A stretch of DNA of 64,000 bases from an uncultured Gammaproteobacteria bacterium (GTDB lineage: Bacteria; Pseudomonadota; Gammaproteobacteria; UBA6429; Thiohalophilaceae), in assembly GCA_913064945.1 (NCBI GenBank), contig CAJYAN010000009.1, positions 88,686 to 152,685 on the forward strand, given 5' to 3'. Made by a program: the position numbers and the translations under genes. The first letter of the stretch is position 1; every line of letters begins with the position of its first letter. A model generated the notes under the pieces. That model saw only the letters and a list, made by a program, of their open reading frames with translations, did no database searches and was not told the DNA's origin. Shown here piece after piece: positions 27,988-39,430 of this stretch.

Positions 27988-29130
27988 TCAATCCGCCTGG
28001 CGTCGTAGGAATGCCGGGATATCAAGATAATCCATCCCCGCATCGGCTGCCGTTGCCGCATTGCCACCGGCAGATTTATTCCGGATGGCGGTCGGACGCT
28101 CGTAGGCACTGTAATCGACCTCACCATTCGTAGCACGATCTACCACCAGTTTTGGTTTCTCTCCGGTACGAATTTCCTGTCCCAGTCCGGTTGCCACCAA
28201 GGTTACACGCAATTCGCCACTCATTTCGGGGTCGATGACTGTCCCGACAACAACGGTCGCGTTTTCTGAGGCAAATTCCTTAATGGTATTACCCACCTCT
28301 TCAAATTCACCGATCGACATATCCAGGCCGGCCGTCACATTAACGAGGATGCCACGGGCCCCCGAGAGATTGACGTCTTCCAACAGTGGGCTGGCGATTG
28401 CGGCTTCGGCGGCTTCCCGTGCACGATTTTCACCCGAGGCCCGGCCAGTACCCATCATCGCCATACCCATTTCAGACATCACCGTACGAACATCGGCAAA
28501 GTCGACATTAATGAGACCAGGACGGGTAATCAACTCCGCTATTCCCTGTACCGCACCCAGCAGCACATCGTTAGCAGCCTTGAAGGCATCCAGCAGACTG
28601 ATATTTTTTCCGAGAACACTCAACAACTTTTCGTTTGGAATCGTAATCAGGGAATCGACGAAACCTTTGAGCTCTTCGGTACCGTTCAATGCGATATCCA
28701 TACGCTTTTTGCCTTCAAAAGGAAACGGCTTAGTCACTACCGCTACCGTCAGAATACCCATTTCGCGCGCTACCTGGGCGACGATTGGTGCACCACCAGT
28801 ACCGGTACCACCTCCCATGCCTGCTGTAATAAAGACCATATCCGCACCGGCCAGCACTTCCTGGATCCGCTCACGATCCTCGATCGCCGCCTGACGACCA
28901 ACTTCCGGATTGGCTCCTGCGCCAAGCCCCTTAGTGATGTTGCCACCCAACTGTAATAATGTCTTGGCCGAACTATTCTTCATGGCCTGGGCATCCGTGT
29001 TGGCACAAATAAAATCGACACCTTCTATGTTCTGCTGCACCATATGTTCAACGGCATTACCACCACCGCCACCTATACCAACGACTTTGATAACCGCCGT
29101 TTGTGAGTAGTTATCCATCAGTTCAAACAT
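27988..29130 (-). CDS. ftsZ: Cell division GTPase FtsZ
   Basis: A 380-residue tubulin homologue that forms the Z ring. GTP-binding [10 protein letters not shown], the T7 synergy loop around [11 protein letters not shown], a short linker and the conserved C-terminal peptide [14 protein letters not shown] that binds FtsA and ZipA are all present. Its cross-linker ZapD is encoded 9 kb away in this window. Confidence 0.98.
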   Translation of the reverse strand: MFELMDNYSQTAVIKVVGIGGGGGNAVEHMVQQNIEGVDFICANTDAQAMKNSSAKTLLQLGGNITKGLGAGANPEVGRQAAIEDRERIQEVLAGADMVFITAGMGGGTGTGGAPIVAQVAREMGILTVAVVTKPFPFEGKKRMDIALNGTEELKGFVDSLITIPNEKLLSVLGKNISLLDAFKAANDVLLGAVQGIAELITRPGLINVDFADVRTVMSEMGMAMMGTGRASGENRAREAAEAAIASPLLEDVNLSGARGILVNVTAGLDMSIGEFEEVGNTIKEFASENATVVVGTVIDPEMSGELRVTLVATGLGQEIRTGEKPKLVVDRATNGEVDYSAYERPTAIRNKSAGGNAATAADAGMDYLDIPAFLRRQAD

Positions 29131-29182
29131 TTTGCTACCCTCCTCAGTGACTCCACTGCATTGTAATATTTTAAATAAAAAA

Positions 29183-30418
29183 TTAGAAATTACCCTGAAA
29201 CCAGCTCTTCATTCGTTTCCAAACACTCGTCAACCCACTACCCATGCGCGCCTCACTTTCACGTAGACCGCGATTTTGATGACCAAACAACAACAAACCC
29301 ACACCTGTTGAATAGATTGGATTCCGCACTACATCGACCAAGCCCGTTACATACTGTGGACAACCCATACGTACCGGCATATGAAATATTTCTTCTGCCA
29401 ACTCCGTCACCCCTTCCATCTTTGAACTACCTCCGGTGAGCACGACACCCGCCGCGCACAGGTCTTCAAACCCGCTACGGCGCAACTCTGCCTGTATCAG
29501 GGTAAACAATTCTTCATACCGGGGCTCGACAACTTCCGCCAATGTTTGTCGTGCCAAACGACGCATGGGGCGCTCGCCAACACTGGGCACTTCGATGGTT
29601 TCATCTGGATTAGCCAGTTGCGTCAAGGCGCAGGCATATTTAATTTTAATTTCTTCGGCATACTGTGTTGGGGTACGCAAAGCCACAGCAATGTCATTGG
29701 TAACTTGATCACCTGCAATCGGAATGACGGCAGTATGGCGAATGGCACCATCACTAAAAATTGCGATATCCGTTGTACCTCCGCCAATATCAACAAGACA
29801 AACACCAAGTTCTTTTTCATCTTCTGTCAGGACTGCATAACTCGATGCCAGTTGTTCGAGAATGACATCATCCACTTCAAGACCACAGCGTCGGACACAC
29901 TTAATAATGTTTTGTGCCGCACTAACGGCACCTGTCACCATGTGTACTTTGGCCTCAAGTCGAACACCTGACATACCAATAGGTTCCTTGATGCATTCCT
30001 GCTCATCAATTATAAATTCCTGCGGAAGAATATGCAGGATACGTTGATCTGCTGGAATCGCGACCGCACGTGCGGCATCAATAACACGGTCAACATCTGC
30101 AGGGGTTACTTCCTTATCACGAATTGCCACAATACCGTGAGAATTGAGACTGCGGATATGGCTGCCGGCGATCCCGGTATACACAGAATGAATCTGACAA
30201 CCCGCCATTAATTCTGCTTCTTCTACGGCACGTTGAATAGATTGCACGGTCGATTCAATATTGACGACCACGCCTTTTTTTAAACCACGCGAGGGGTGAG
30301 AGCCAATACCAATAATATCGACTTCGTTATCGCAGGAAATTTCACCCACAATCGCAATCACTTTGGATGTGCCAATATCCAGCCCCACGATTAAATTTTT
30401 TTCAGTCTTTTTCGTCAT
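29183..30418 (-). CDS. ftsA: Cell division actin-like protein FtsA
   Basis: About 411 residues; tethers FtsZ to the membrane. [11 protein letters not shown] is the first phosphate loop, [15 protein letters not shown] the second, [11 protein letters not shown] the adenosine motif, and the last residues [14 protein letters not shown] make the amphipathic membrane-targeting helix. The ATG at 30418 has AGGA eight bases upstream; an earlier in-frame start at 30442 would overlap ftsQ and lacks conservation. Confidence 0.97.
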   Translation of the reverse strand: MTKKTEKNLIVGLDIGTSKVIAIVGEISCDNEVDIIGIGSHPSRGLKKGVVVNIESTVQSIQRAVEEAELMAGCQIHSVYTGIAGSHIRSLNSHGIVAIRDKEVTPADVDRVIDAARAVAIPADQRILHILPQEFIIDEQECIKEPIGMSGVRLEAKVHMVTGAVSAAQNIIKCVRRCGLEVDDVILEQLASSYAVLTEDEKELGVCLVDIGGGTTDIAIFSDGAIRHTAVIPIAGDQVTNDIAVALRTPTQYAEEIKIKYACALTQLANPDETIEVPSVGERPMRRLARQTLAEVVEPRYEELFTLIQAELRRSGFEDLCAAGVVLTGGSSKMEGVTELAEEIFHMPVRMGCPQYVTGLVDVVRNPIYSTGVGLLLFGHQNRGLRESEARMGSGLTSVWKRMKSWFQGNF

Positions 30419-30422
30419 ATCG

Positions 30423-31190
30423 TTATTCCTGTTTCTGTGCATTCACAGGATTTTTTTTCCATGCCACCGCCATGCCATGTGGATAGCGCAGGTCAATACG
30501 CGCAATACGGGAAATTTTGTCTGAAAATGTTTTTGGATACACTCGTACAAATCGCTGCAAACGCTCTGTCTTTTGTTCTTTGCCGAGCACCAACTCAAGT
30601 TCATTATTCAACTCCAGAACTAACGAGCGTCGATCATCAAGCACAATTCTAGTCACTTCCAAACCTAGCGGTTTGAGGAGTTGAACTGCCCCTTTATAGT
30701 ATTGTGTCACCATTTCATTCATCCCTGTAGGTCCTTCAAAGTACGGTAGCGTTTTTGGATAGGATGATTTATCCGGTGTAAAAACTTCACCTTTTATATT
30801 GACCAGACCTTGCTCACCCCAATACGCGATAGCTTTCTGCTCTTTAACACTTATCGCCAGGGTATCCGGCCAGATTCGGCGCACACTGGCCTGTGCCACC
30901 CAAGGCAGTGTCTCAACCGCTCTCTGTACCTGGTTCACATCGACATTAAAATACCCGCCGCTAACCTGCCCAACCGCCTGCTGTAGCATTGCTTCAGTGA
31001 CATGTGAAAATGTGCCTTGAGCCCGTACCATCTTAATAGGCAAAGTCTCCGGATTTTTTAGCGTCATTAACAACCAGCCTAGTAATGACAGAAAGACAAC
31101 AATCCCGAATAAACGTAAAAGATGACGTGGCCACTCAGGAGCTGAAGCGCTCTCATTTAAAACGACGGCCTGGTGCTCTTTCATACTCAT
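30423..31190 (-). CDS. ftsQ: Cell division protein FtsQ
   Basis: About 255 residues: short cytoplasmic start, one membrane helix (LLRLFGIVVFLSLLGWLLM), a POTRA domain (MVRAQGTFSHVTEAMLQQAV) and the FtsQ beta domain with PWVAQASVRRIWPDTLAISV, the most conserved part of the family. It links FtsL/FtsB to the divisome. The ATG at 31190 follows the ddl stop closely; a second in-frame ATG is at 31184. Confidence 0.94.
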   Translation of the reverse strand: MSMKEHQAVVLNESASAPEWPRHLLRLFGIVVFLSLLGWLLMTLKNPETLPIKMVRAQGTFSHVTEAMLQQAVGQVSGGYFNVDVNQVQRAVETLPWVAQASVRRIWPDTLAISVKEQKAIAYWGEQGLVNIKGEVFTPDKSSYPKTLPYFEGPTGMNEMVTQYYKGAVQLLKPLGLEVTRIVLDDRRSLVLELNNELELVLGKEQKTERLQRFVRVYPKTFSDKISRIARIDLRYPHGMAVAWKKNPVNAQKQE

Positions 31191-31195
31191 AACAC

Positions 31196-32155
31196 TCACG
31201 CTGTTACCTCGCCACTCGGTTGCATCGTCTGCTGCAATATGGCCCACACAAGGTCATTAAAATTCAGGCCAGCCGCCTTCGCCGCCATTGGTACCAGGCT
31301 ATGATCGGTCATACCAGGGATAGTATTAATCTCAATGATCCAGTAGCGCCCATTTGCATCACGCATAAAATCGACACGCCCCCAGCTTGTGCAGCCTGTT
31401 GCCTTAAAAGCCGATAGCGCGAGACGCTGTAACTGTTGTTCCTCCTTACCATCCAGACCTGTAGGACAAATATACTGTGTGTCATTTGCAAGATATTTTG
31501 CTTCATAGTCATAAAATACATGCGGTGTCTTCAGTTGAATTGGCGGTAAGGCCTGCTCGCCGAGTATCGCAACCGTATATTCATCCCCCTCAATCCACTG
31601 CTCTGCAAATACATCACCTGCATATTCTGCAGCGGTTTGCCAGGCGTTCCTGAAATCTTCGACTTCATTTACTTTCGTTAGACCTATACTGGACCCTCCA
31701 AGCGCCGGTTTTACCATTACCGGCAAACCCAATGTTGCTGCCACATACTCATAATCACTGTTATCATCCAGTATCATATACTCTGGAGTTGGCAGGCCTG
31801 CTGCTTCAAACATCTGCTTACTACGAAGTTTATCCATCGACAATGCCGAGGCCAGAATGCCACTACCTGTATAAGGTATGTTAAGCACCTCGAGTACGCC
31901 CTGGATCACGCCATCTTCACCACCCGGTCCATGTAGAATATTAAAAACACAATCAAAGTCTCCTGACTGTAATTCCTGCAATATTGTGTCGCGCCGCACA
32001 TCGATACAGGTTGCATTAACCCCAAGATTGACCAGCGCCTTATAAACAGCACGACCACTGTTAAGAGAGACCTCTCTTTCAGAAGACCAGCCACCCATCA
32101 GTACCGCAACCCTGCCGATATTTGTCGGGGTAAGTATGTCAGTCTGCTTACTCAC
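31196..32155 (-). CDS. ddl: D-alanine-D-alanine ligase
   Basis: A 319-residue ATP-grasp enzyme making the D-Ala-D-Ala dipeptide for peptidoglycan. MGGWSSEREVSLNSG is the N-terminal signature, LHGPGGEDGVIQG and KPALGGSSIG follow, and ending motifs WGRVDFMRD and EINTIPGMTDHS bind Mg-ATP. The GTG start overlaps the murB stop as GTGA. Confidence 0.96.
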   Translation of the reverse strand: MSKQTDILTPTNIGRVAVLMGGWSSEREVSLNSGRAVYKALVNLGVNATCIDVRRDTILQELQSGDFDCVFNILHGPGGEDGVIQGVLEVLNIPYTGSGILASALSMDKLRSKQMFEAAGLPTPEYMILDDNSDYEYVAATLGLPVMVKPALGGSSIGLTKVNEVEDFRNAWQTAAEYAGDVFAEQWIEGDEYTVAILGEQALPPIQLKTPHVFYDYEAKYLANDTQYICPTGLDGKEEQQLQRLALSAFKATGCTSWGRVDFMRDANGRYWIIEINTIPGMTDHSLVPMAAKAAGLNFNDLVWAILQQTMQPSGEVTA

Positions 32156-33042
32156 TTAGACTCCATTGGGTATTGGCCTATAATATGGACTTCCGTTTTT
32201 AGTTGTGTGCCCGTCTCTTTTTCAACCACACGCTGTACATAGCTGATCAAGGTTTCAATATCACTTGCCGTAGCCGTACCGGTATTGACAATAAAATTCG
32301 CATGTTTATCCGAGACACAGGCACCACCAATACACATGCCTTTAAGCCCACTGGACTCGATAAGTCTTGCGGCATAATCACCAGCAGGATTACGAAATAC
32401 TGAGCCGGCATTAGCTTGCTGAGTCGGTTGTGTACCGCTACGTTTTGCCAATAAATTTTTAATCGTCTGTTGCGAGGTTTTTGCATCACCTTTTTTTAAT
32501 CGTAAAATTACCGATACGAACCATTCTTCAGCGGGCTTCACCACATGCCGATAGCTGACACTGAAATTTTCTGGTAAATATGTTTTGATATGGCCTTCAC
32601 GATCAATCATCTTGACTGACTCGACAATATCCCAGGTCTCAACACCAAAGGCACCAGCATTCATCGCTAACGCCCCCCCCATAGTTCCGGGGATACCACA
32701 AAGGAATTCTGCGCCCGTCAGTCCATGCCTGGCGCATAACCGTGCCACTTTGGGACAGGCCATTCCCGTCTCTATATAGACCCTGTCACGCTCAAGAAAT
32801 TGATGTTCTTTCATGACGCCGCTCAAGCAGATGACCGCACCATCAACTCCACCATCACGCACCAGGAGATTACTCCCCAGGCCAATCCAGTAAATGTCAT
32901 CATTGGTAGACAGTTGCTTCAAATAAGTTGCCAAATCTGCAAGATCACATGGCTGATAAAAAGCACGCGCCACACCACCAACCCGCCAGGAAGTATGGCG
33001 TGACAGCGCTTCATTACTACGCAAGGTGCCACGTAGTTCCAT
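32152..33042 (-). CDS. murB: UDP-N-acetylenolpyruvoylglucosamine reductase MurB
   Basis: About 296 residues, FAD-dependent, makes UDP-MurNAc. HTSWRVGGVARAFYQP at the N-terminus, GLGSNLLVRDGGVDG for FAD binding, GIPGTMGGALAMNAGA, and the catalytic Ser in NAGSVFRNP. I chose the ATG at 33042 (AGGATAAC just upstream, near the first conserved residues); ATGs at 33075, 33069 and 33063 are also in frame. Confidence 0.95.
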   Translation of the reverse strand: MELRGTLRSNEALSRHTSWRVGGVARAFYQPCDLADLATYLKQLSTNDDIYWIGLGSNLLVRDGGVDGAVICLSGVMKEHQFLERDRVYIETGMACPKVARLCARHGLTGAEFLCGIPGTMGGALAMNAGAFGVETWDIVESVKMIDREGHIKTYLPENFSVSYRHVVKPAEEWFVSVILRLKKGDAKTSQQTIKNLLAKRSGTQPTQQANAGSVFRNPAGDYAARLIESSGLKGMCIGGACVSDKHANFIVNTGTATASDIETLISYVQRVVEKETGTQLKTEVHIIGQYPMESK

Positions 33043-33232
33043 GTTATCCTGTTCTTTTTTCATCACCATGGTCATTGGATAATTTACGTCTTTTTCTTCC
33101 GATTCGTGCTATGCATCAAAAATTTACTATTATTTCTTATTTTTGCAGGCATCGTCTGCTGAGTTAGCATCAACCAGCAGGAACTAGAAAGTGTTTCACC
33201 GCAGCCCATATGATAATGTCGTAATAACCGTG

Positions 33233-34699
33233 TCATAACTGCACTCCTTTGGCTTCGTGCTGTTCAAGCAACATTGCCAATTGCGCTGCGGCAACCCCAA
33301 TACTCCCGGCCCCTAGCGTTAACAATATATCGCCATCATGCAGGACCCCAAGCAAAGCCTCGGATAAATCCTTTATGTCTTCGACAAAGACCGGTTCTAC
33401 CTGTCCGCGTGCGCGTATGGCGCGACTCAGACTGCGACCATCCGCACCGGCAATCGGTGCCTCACCAGCGGCATAGACCTCCAGCAAAACAAGCGCATCA
33501 ACGTGTACTAATACCATGCTAAAATCTTCAAACAAATCACGTGTGCGTGTATAGCGGTGTGGTTGAAATGCCACGACCAGACGTCGGTTGGGCCAGCCCT
33601 GACGTATCGCTTTAATAGTGGCGTCGACCTCACGTGGATGGTGGCCATAGTCATCCACATGCATGACCTCGCCAAACGATAGTTGCAGATTGTCATAGAC
33701 CTGAAAACGACGACCAATTCCCTGGAACTCATTTAACGCCTGCTTGATCGCAAGATCATCAACCCCTACCTCATGCGCGACAGCAATTGCTGCCAGGGCA
33801 TTTAGGACATTGTGTTTACCCGGCATATTCAAGGTAACATCAAAGGATTTATTATCTTTTTGATAATAAACCGTGAATTTCGTCTGATAGCCATTTTGTG
33901 TAATATCTTTCGCAATCAGATCAGCCGTCTCAGATATACCATATGTTGTTACCGGACAGTTAAGTTCGGCAATTAGAGACTGCACAATCGGGTCATCGGC
34001 ACACAATACGGCCAGTCCATAAAATGGCAAATGATGTAAAAACTCCATGAAGGTCTGACGTAGCTGTTCAAAGTCACCACCATAGGTTTCCATATGGTCG
34101 GCATCAATATTTGTGACAACAGAGATCATTGGCTGTAAGTGTAAGAAGGAGGCATCACTCTCATCCGCCTCTGCAACCAGATAACGCCCCTCACCCAGAC
34201 GGGCATTGGTTCCAGCACTATTCAAACGACCGCCGATCACAAAGGTGGGATCCAGTCCACCCTCAGCCAGCAGGCTGGCGACCAGACTGGTCGTAGTCGT
34301 TTTACCATGCGTCCCGGCAACCGCGATACCGAAACGAAAACGCATGAGCTCGGCCAGCATCTCCGCGCGCGGAATCACTGGTATACGATTCTTTTTGGCC
34401 GCTTCTACTTCCGGATTGTCACTCTTGACGGCACTGGAAATTACCACCACATCACAATCTCGTATATTCTCTTCGGCATGGCCTTGCGTTACTTTTGCAC
34501 CCAGTTGCTGTAAACGTCGGGTCACATTGTTGATACCCAGATCCGAACCGCTAACTTCATAGCCAAGATTGAGAATCACTTCGGCAATTCCACCCATACC
34601 GGAACCACCAATGCCGACAAAATGAATATGTCGTATACGTCCCATTTGCGGAACGCCTTTAGACTTCACGACGTGATTCTGGTGTAACTTATCAGACAC
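33233..34699 (-). CDS. murC: UDP-N-acetylmuramate-L-alanine ligase MurC
   Basis: A 488-residue Mur ligase. [17 protein letters not shown] is the UDP-binding loop, [15 protein letters not shown] the ATP P-loop, and [10 protein letters not shown] and FQPHRYTRT are family signatures. GTG start with GGAGGT five to six bases upstream; the start lies inside the murG stop region (8-base overlap). It is followed by a gap of about 190 bases before murB, the longest break among the mur genes. Confidence 0.97.
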   Translation of the reverse strand: MSDKLHQNHVVKSKGVPQMGRIRHIHFVGIGGSGMGGIAEVILNLGYEVSGSDLGINNVTRRLQQLGAKVTQGHAEENIRDCDVVVISSAVKSDNPEVEAAKKNRIPVIPRAEMLAELMRFRFGIAVAGTHGKTTTTSLVASLLAEGGLDPTFVIGGRLNSAGTNARLGEGRYLVAEADESDASFLHLQPMISVVTNIDADHMETYGGDFEQLRQTFMEFLHHLPFYGLAVLCADDPIVQSLIAELNCPVTTYGISETADLIAKDITQNGYQTKFTVYYQKDNKSFDVTLNMPGKHNVLNALAAIAVAHEVGVDDLAIKQALNEFQGIGRRFQVYDNLQLSFGEVMHVDDYGHHPREVDATIKAIRQGWPNRRLVVAFQPHRYTRTRDLFEDFSMVLVHVDALVLLEVYAAGEAPIAGADGRSLSRAIRARGQVEPVFVEDIKDLSEALLGVLHDGDILLTLGAGSIGVAAAQLAMLLEQHEAKGVQL

Positions 34700-35771
34700 G
34701 GGCTACCTCCAGACATAAGTCAGCTACGTTTCTGCTCGCCTCAGGTTTTGCCAGTTCTCTCGCTTTCATGGCCATCGCCAATAAAGTTGCACGGCCACTA
34801 TTAAACAGGCGCTGCAGGCTATCAACCACTGCCTCGACGCTGCATTGTGATTGGGGCATTAACATTGCCGCATTATGGTCAATCAACCATAGGGCATTTT
34901 TTGTTTGATGATCATCTACCGCATATGGGAATGGTACGAGTAAAGATGCAACTCCGGCTGCTGTGAGTTCAGCAATCGTTAAGGCCCCGGCCCGGCAAAT
35001 CACCAGGTCCGCCCATGCATAGGCTTCTGCCATATCATCAATAAAAGCTGTGACACTTGCGTTTAAGTTAGCGGCAACATACATTTTCCGGGTAACTTCA
35101 AGGTGACGTTCACCACACTGATGCCTTACCTGTAATGGCTGCTGTTCACTAATTATTGCTAACGCTAACGGGATAGTCTGGTTCAGCACCATTGCACCCT
35201 GGCTACCGCCCAGGATCAGGATACGCATGTCATCCTGTCGTTGCGCAAAACGCTCTGCCGGCAGTGCCAACTCAGTGATCGATTCACGCACCGGGTTTCC
35301 TGTTAAGTGTGCATTTGGCAAACTACGTGGGAATGCTTCCAAAACGCTAGTAGCGAGCCTGGCTAATAAGCGATTGGTCAGTCCCGGGGCGGCATTTTGT
35401 TCATGTATGACCAGTGGGCGACGCATCAGCCAGGCAGCGAGGCCACCCGGACCGGAGGCAAATCCACCCATGCCCAGGACGACGTTCGGACGCAATTGAT
35501 GAATCACACGTAGTGCCTGTAGTAACGCCCGTAATAATTTGTACGGTGCAAGTATCCAACGTACAAGACCATTGCCACGCAATCCTTGAACACGAATATA
35601 TTGCATGGGATAACCCGCCTGCGTAACCAGTCGTGCCTCCATCCCGCTACGTGTGCCAAGCCAGGTAATACGATGTCCCTGCCCGCGCAAGACGTCTGCT
35701 ACGGCCAGGGCAGGGAAAATATGTCCACCTGTACCACCCGCCATGATCATGATATGCAGGGGCTGCATCAT
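34692..35771 (-). CDS. murG: Lipid II synthase MurG
   Basis: A 359-residue GT28 glycosyltransferase that adds GlcNAc to lipid I at the cytoplasmic membrane face. [28 protein letters not shown] and [13 protein letters not shown], plus [16 protein letters not shown] for UDP-GlcNAc binding. ATG overlaps the ftsW stop (ATGA). Confidence 0.97.
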   Translation of the reverse strand: MMQPLHIMIMAGGTGGHIFPALAVADVLRGQGHRITWLGTRSGMEARLVTQAGYPMQYIRVQGLRGNGLVRWILAPYKLLRALLQALRVIHQLRPNVVLGMGGFASGPGGLAAWLMRRPLVIHEQNAAPGLTNRLLARLATSVLEAFPRSLPNAHLTGNPVRESITELALPAERFAQRQDDMRILILGGSQGAMVLNQTIPLALAIISEQQPLQVRHQCGERHLEVTRKMYVAANLNASVTAFIDDMAEAYAWADLVICRAGALTIAELTAAGVASLLVPFPYAVDDHQTKNALWLIDHNAAMLMPQSQCSVEAVVDSLQRLFNSGRATLLAMAMKARELAKPEASRNVADLCLEVARV

Positions 35772-36964
35772 ACGATCCCCTTCTTGTTTTGCACCAGCCG
35801 GTCACCTTTTCGTGTTTCATAGTCAACACGAAGTACCATGCTAATTGCCAGACACATCACGACGACACTACTGCCGCCATAACTCATCAACGGCAGCGTT
35901 AATCCCTTGGTGGGCAGAACGCCCATATTCACGCCAATATTAATATACGCCTGCAGACCAATCCACAAGGCGATGCCATATGATAGATAAGCGTGAAAAG
36001 GTAACTCACGTTGTTCCGCATGACGGCCGATGCGCAATAAACGTAACACCAGGTAGGTATATAACAGGATAACGATAACCACACCGACCAGACCGAGCTC
36101 TTCTCCCAGAACTGAGAAAACAAAATCGGTATGTGCCTCTGGTAAATAAAACATTTTTTGCACGCTGGAACCGAGCCCGACACCCAGCCACTCACCACGT
36201 CCAAAAGCAATCAATGCCTGCGTCAATTGAAATCCACTATTAAAAGGATCAGCCCAGGGATTTAAAAAGGCCGTCAGGCGTTCCATGCGATATGGCGAAC
36301 TGACCGCCAACAGCGCGAGCGCCGCCGCCACCAAAAAGCCTAACATGGCAAATTGACTAAATCGCGCACCACCTAACCACATCATACCCATGGCGGTTGC
36401 AAGCAGAACTGCCGCCGCACCGTAATCAGGTTCCAATAAGAGTAAAAACACCACAACCTGTAATAGCAGTAAAGGACGAATAAATCCCTTAAGCTCAGTT
36501 CTGACCAGTTGTGTATGTCGTACCAGATAACCTGCTAGATAAATAATACAAAAGAGCTTGGCAAACTCAGAGACCTGGACATTTAATCCAGCGAAGCCAA
36601 TCCAGCGGGTACTACCGTTAACATTTCGTCCAAGACCAGGAACAAAGACTAATAACAATATCAGCATGCTGACCATGATCAATATTGGCCCCAGGCGTTG
36701 CCATACAGCTATCGGGACAGCGAAAACCAGCGTTGCCAGGAACACCCCGACACTCACGTAACCAAACTGTCGCCAGAGATAATAAAAGGGTTTTCCCGTC
36801 TGTTGTTCTGCAATTGAAATCGATGCAGAGCCCAGCATGACCAGACCCAGCAAAATAATGATCAGTGTAATCAGGAGTAATTTTCTGTCGACATTAATTG
36901 CCTGCCGGGTGCGTCGTGAAGCCAGTTTATCTGCAATACCAAAATTTGCTAAAGATACGCTCAT
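35768..36964 (-). CDS. ftsW: Septal peptidoglycan polymerase FtsW (SEDS)
   Basis: About 398 residues with ten hydrophobic helices and SEDS-family motifs (GSASISIAE, NGSTRWIGFAGLNVQVSE, SVLGEELGLVG, PLMSYGGSSVVVMCL). Polymerises glycan strands at the septum with its partner FtsI, encoded in the same cluster. ATG 36964 has GGGAG eight bases upstream; ATG 36970 is an alternative. It overlaps the murD end. Confidence 0.96.
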   Translation of the reverse strand: MSVSLANFGIADKLASRRTRQAINVDRKLLLITLIIILLGLVMLGSASISIAEQQTGKPFYYLWRQFGYVSVGVFLATLVFAVPIAVWQRLGPILIMVSMLILLLVFVPGLGRNVNGSTRWIGFAGLNVQVSEFAKLFCIIYLAGYLVRHTQLVRTELKGFIRPLLLLQVVVFLLLLEPDYGAAAVLLATAMGMMWLGGARFSQFAMLGFLVAAALALLAVSSPYRMERLTAFLNPWADPFNSGFQLTQALIAFGRGEWLGVGLGSSVQKMFYLPEAHTDFVFSVLGEELGLVGVVIVILLYTYLVLRLLRIGRHAEQRELPFHAYLSYGIALWIGLQAYINIGVNMGVLPTKGLTLPLMSYGGSSVVVMCLAISMVLRVDYETRKGDRLVQNKKGIV

Positions 36965-38343
36965 TGACATATCTCCCGTACCAGCTTCGCAAACACCTCA
37001 CCACGATGTGCAAATCCCTTAAACATATCAAAGCTGGCACAGGCAGGAGACAGCAGAACAGCATCACCTGCCTGCGCAACAATACTGGCCTTCTGTATGG
37101 CCGCATACATATCGGTTACACGATAGGTCGGGACCAGACCCGACAAACTATTTTCCAGCTTATCTGCATCTTCACCCAATAGAATCAGACAACGCGCGTG
37201 TGCGCTGACGGCGTCCCGTAACATTGAAAAATCCTGTCCCTTTCCCTGACCACCTGCAATCAGGACAACTTTATTAGCCATTAGTCCTTCTAAAGCAGCA
37301 ATCGTGGCACCGACATTCGTTGCCTTAGAATCATTAAACCACTGCACGCCACCAGATTCAGCAATCCATTGCGTCCGGTGCTCTAGACCGGGGAAGGCCC
37401 TCAAGCTTGCCAACATGGCACCCATGTCAAGGTCACACGCTTGCCCCAGGGCGAGCGCAGCCAACGCATTGGCAATATTATGCCAGCCAGATATCTTGAC
37501 ATCAGCAACAGGCATTAAGGCTTCTGTACCTAGAGCCAACCATGCCTCATCATTTTGTTGCACTACACCAAAGTTATTTTCTGCAGGTATTTGTAGCCCA
37601 AAGTGAACAACACTTTTCGAATTTACTGTATTCTCTACCAGCGTCATGACATTGGCATCATCCTGATTGACGACGATCACATCACTGTTCTGAAAGATTC
37701 GAGCTTTGGCACGCATATATTCCTGAAGACTGTCATAACGATCCATATGGTCTTCACTGATATTTAAAATGACCGACGCCCTGGTCTGCAGGTTGCTTGT
37801 GGTTTCCAGTTGAAAACTGGAAAGTTCCAGCACGTACAGATCGGTCTCATCATTAAGCAAATCAAGTGCTGGTGTGCCGATATTACCACCCACACCAACA
37901 TTACGACCTGCACGTTTCGCCATTTCGCCTAACAGTGTTGTTACCGTACTCTTGCCATTTGAACCCGTTATTGCCACTACGGGGGCAGTTGCATACATGG
38001 AAAATATTTCGATATCGCCCAGCACAGGAACGGCACGGGAACGGGCTTCAGCAATCAAAGGATGTTTAATGGAAATACCTGGACTAACCACCAGGCACTC
38101 CGCATGTTGAAATGCAGATTCATCAAAACCACCGAGGAAGACAGCGACATCAGGCAAGTCATTTTGTAATTCGTCCAGCGCCGGTGGCGTCTCACGACTA
38201 TCCGTTATCGCCACCTCATATCCCTGTTTTACCAGAAAACGAGCACACGACAATCCCGTCAGACCTAAACCCACCACCAGGATGCGACTCCCGGTAACAG
38301 GTAATAGATGTTGAGTAGATGTCATTTGTATTGCTGCGCCCAT
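36961..38343 (-). CDS. murD: UDP-MurNAc-L-Ala-D-Glu ligase MurD
   Basis: A 460-residue Mur ligase with VGLGLTGLSCARFL, the P-loop ITGSNGKSTVTTLLGEM, NISEDHMDRYDS, and FNDSKATNVGATIAAL. Adds D-glutamate. ATG starts one base after the mraY stop codon; a second ATG (38325) lies just before the first beta strand. Confidence 0.96.
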   Translation of the reverse strand: MGAAIQMTSTQHLLPVTGSRILVVGLGLTGLSCARFLVKQGYEVAITDSRETPPALDELQNDLPDVAVFLGGFDESAFQHAECLVVSPGISIKHPLIAEARSRAVPVLGDIEIFSMYATAPVVAITGSNGKSTVTTLLGEMAKRAGRNVGVGGNIGTPALDLLNDETDLYVLELSSFQLETTSNLQTRASVILNISEDHMDRYDSLQEYMRAKARIFQNSDVIVVNQDDANVMTLVENTVNSKSVVHFGLQIPAENNFGVVQQNDEAWLALGTEALMPVADVKISGWHNIANALAALALGQACDLDMGAMLASLRAFPGLEHRTQWIAESGGVQWFNDSKATNVGATIAALEGLMANKVVLIAGGQGKGQDFSMLRDAVSAHARCLILLGEDADKLENSLSGLVPTYRVTDMYAAIQKASIVAQAGDAVLLSPACASFDMFKGFAHRGEVFAKLVREICQ

Positions 38344-38344
38344 G

Positions 38345-39427
38345 TTAACGAATCTTTAATGATGCCAGACCAATCAAAACCAGAATGACCGTAATGATCC
38401 AGAAGCGTACAATGACGCGAGGTTCTGGCCAGCCCTTTAATTCAAAGTGGTGATGTAGTGGTGCCATGCGAAAAATGCGTTTACCGGTTAATTTAAAAGA
38501 TGCCACTTGTAAAATGACCGAAACCGTTTCCATGACAAAAACCCCGCCCATAATAAACAGTACCAGTTCCTGTCGGACCAATACGGCAACCACACCGAGC
38601 GCCGCACCCAATGCCAGGGCGCCGACATCTCCCATAAAAACCTGTGCCGGATAGGTATTGAACCAGAGAAATCCGAGACCAGCTCCGACGAGTGAACTAC
38701 AAAAAATGACCACTTCACCTACGCCGTGTATCGAGGGGATACCCAGATAATGAGAAAAACCGACATGGCCGCTGGCATAGGCAAAAATACCCAAAGCACC
38801 ACCTACCATCACGGTCGGTAATATCGCCAGACCATCGAGGCCATCCGTCAGATTCACAGCATTACTCGCACCAACAATCACAAAATAGGTAATCAGCACA
38901 TAGGCGATGGCACCCAGCTGGATATGGATTTCTTTGAAAAACGGCACAATGAACGTTGTTTCAATGGGCGATGCCGTTTTATACAAATAAACCGCAATCA
39001 TTAATGCAAACAGCGATTGCCATAAATATTTGTAACGTGAATGCAGCCCTTTCGGATCGCGCTTGACGAGTTTTTTATAATCATCAATCCAGCCAATTAC
39101 ACCAAAAAGAAAGGTCGTTACAATGACTACCCAGATATGACGATTGGTTAAATCCGCCCATAGCAGGGTACTCATGGCAATGGCTACCAGGATTAATGCA
39201 CCACCCATGGTGGGTGTACCGGCCTTACTCAGGTGAGAGTCGGGGCCATCATTTCTTACTGTTTGGCCAATTTTGTAGGCACTCAATTTTCGTATCATTA
39301 CGGGGCCAACCAGCAATGAAATTAATAATGCGGTCAAGACACCTAAAATAGCTCGCAAGGTCAGATAACTGAAGACGTTGAAACCGCCATAATAATGTTC
39401 AAGATATTGAGTTAATGCATACAGCAT
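38345..39427 (-). CDS. mraY: Phospho-MurNAc-pentapeptide translocase MraY
   Basis: A 360-residue integral membrane enzyme that makes lipid I. Signatures [41 protein letters not shown] and [14 protein letters not shown] carry the catalytic Asp and His residues. Ten membrane helices expected; full length. Three bases separate it from murF. Confidence 0.97.
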   Translation of the reverse strand: MLYALTQYLEHYYGGFNVFSYLTLRAILGVLTALLISLLVGPVMIRKLSAYKIGQTVRNDGPDSHLSKAGTPTMGGALILVAIAMSTLLWADLTNRHIWVVIVTTFLFGVIGWIDDYKKLVKRDPKGLHSRYKYLWQSLFALMIAVYLYKTASPIETTFIVPFFKEIHIQLGAIAYVLITYFVIVGASNAVNLTDGLDGLAILPTVMVGGALGIFAYASGHVGFSHYLGIPSIHGVGEVVIFCSSLVGAGLGFLWFNTYPAQVFMGDVGALALGAALGVVAVLVRQELVLFIMGGVFVMETVSVILQVASFKLTGKRIFRMAPLHHHFELKGWPEPRVIVRFWIITVILVLIGLASLKIR

Positions 39428-39430
39428 CGC

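Noticed and set aside
28235..28894. Long open frame (219 codons) opposite ftsZ
   Set aside because: Lies fully antisense to a conserved gene; composition follows the third-position pattern of ftsZ.
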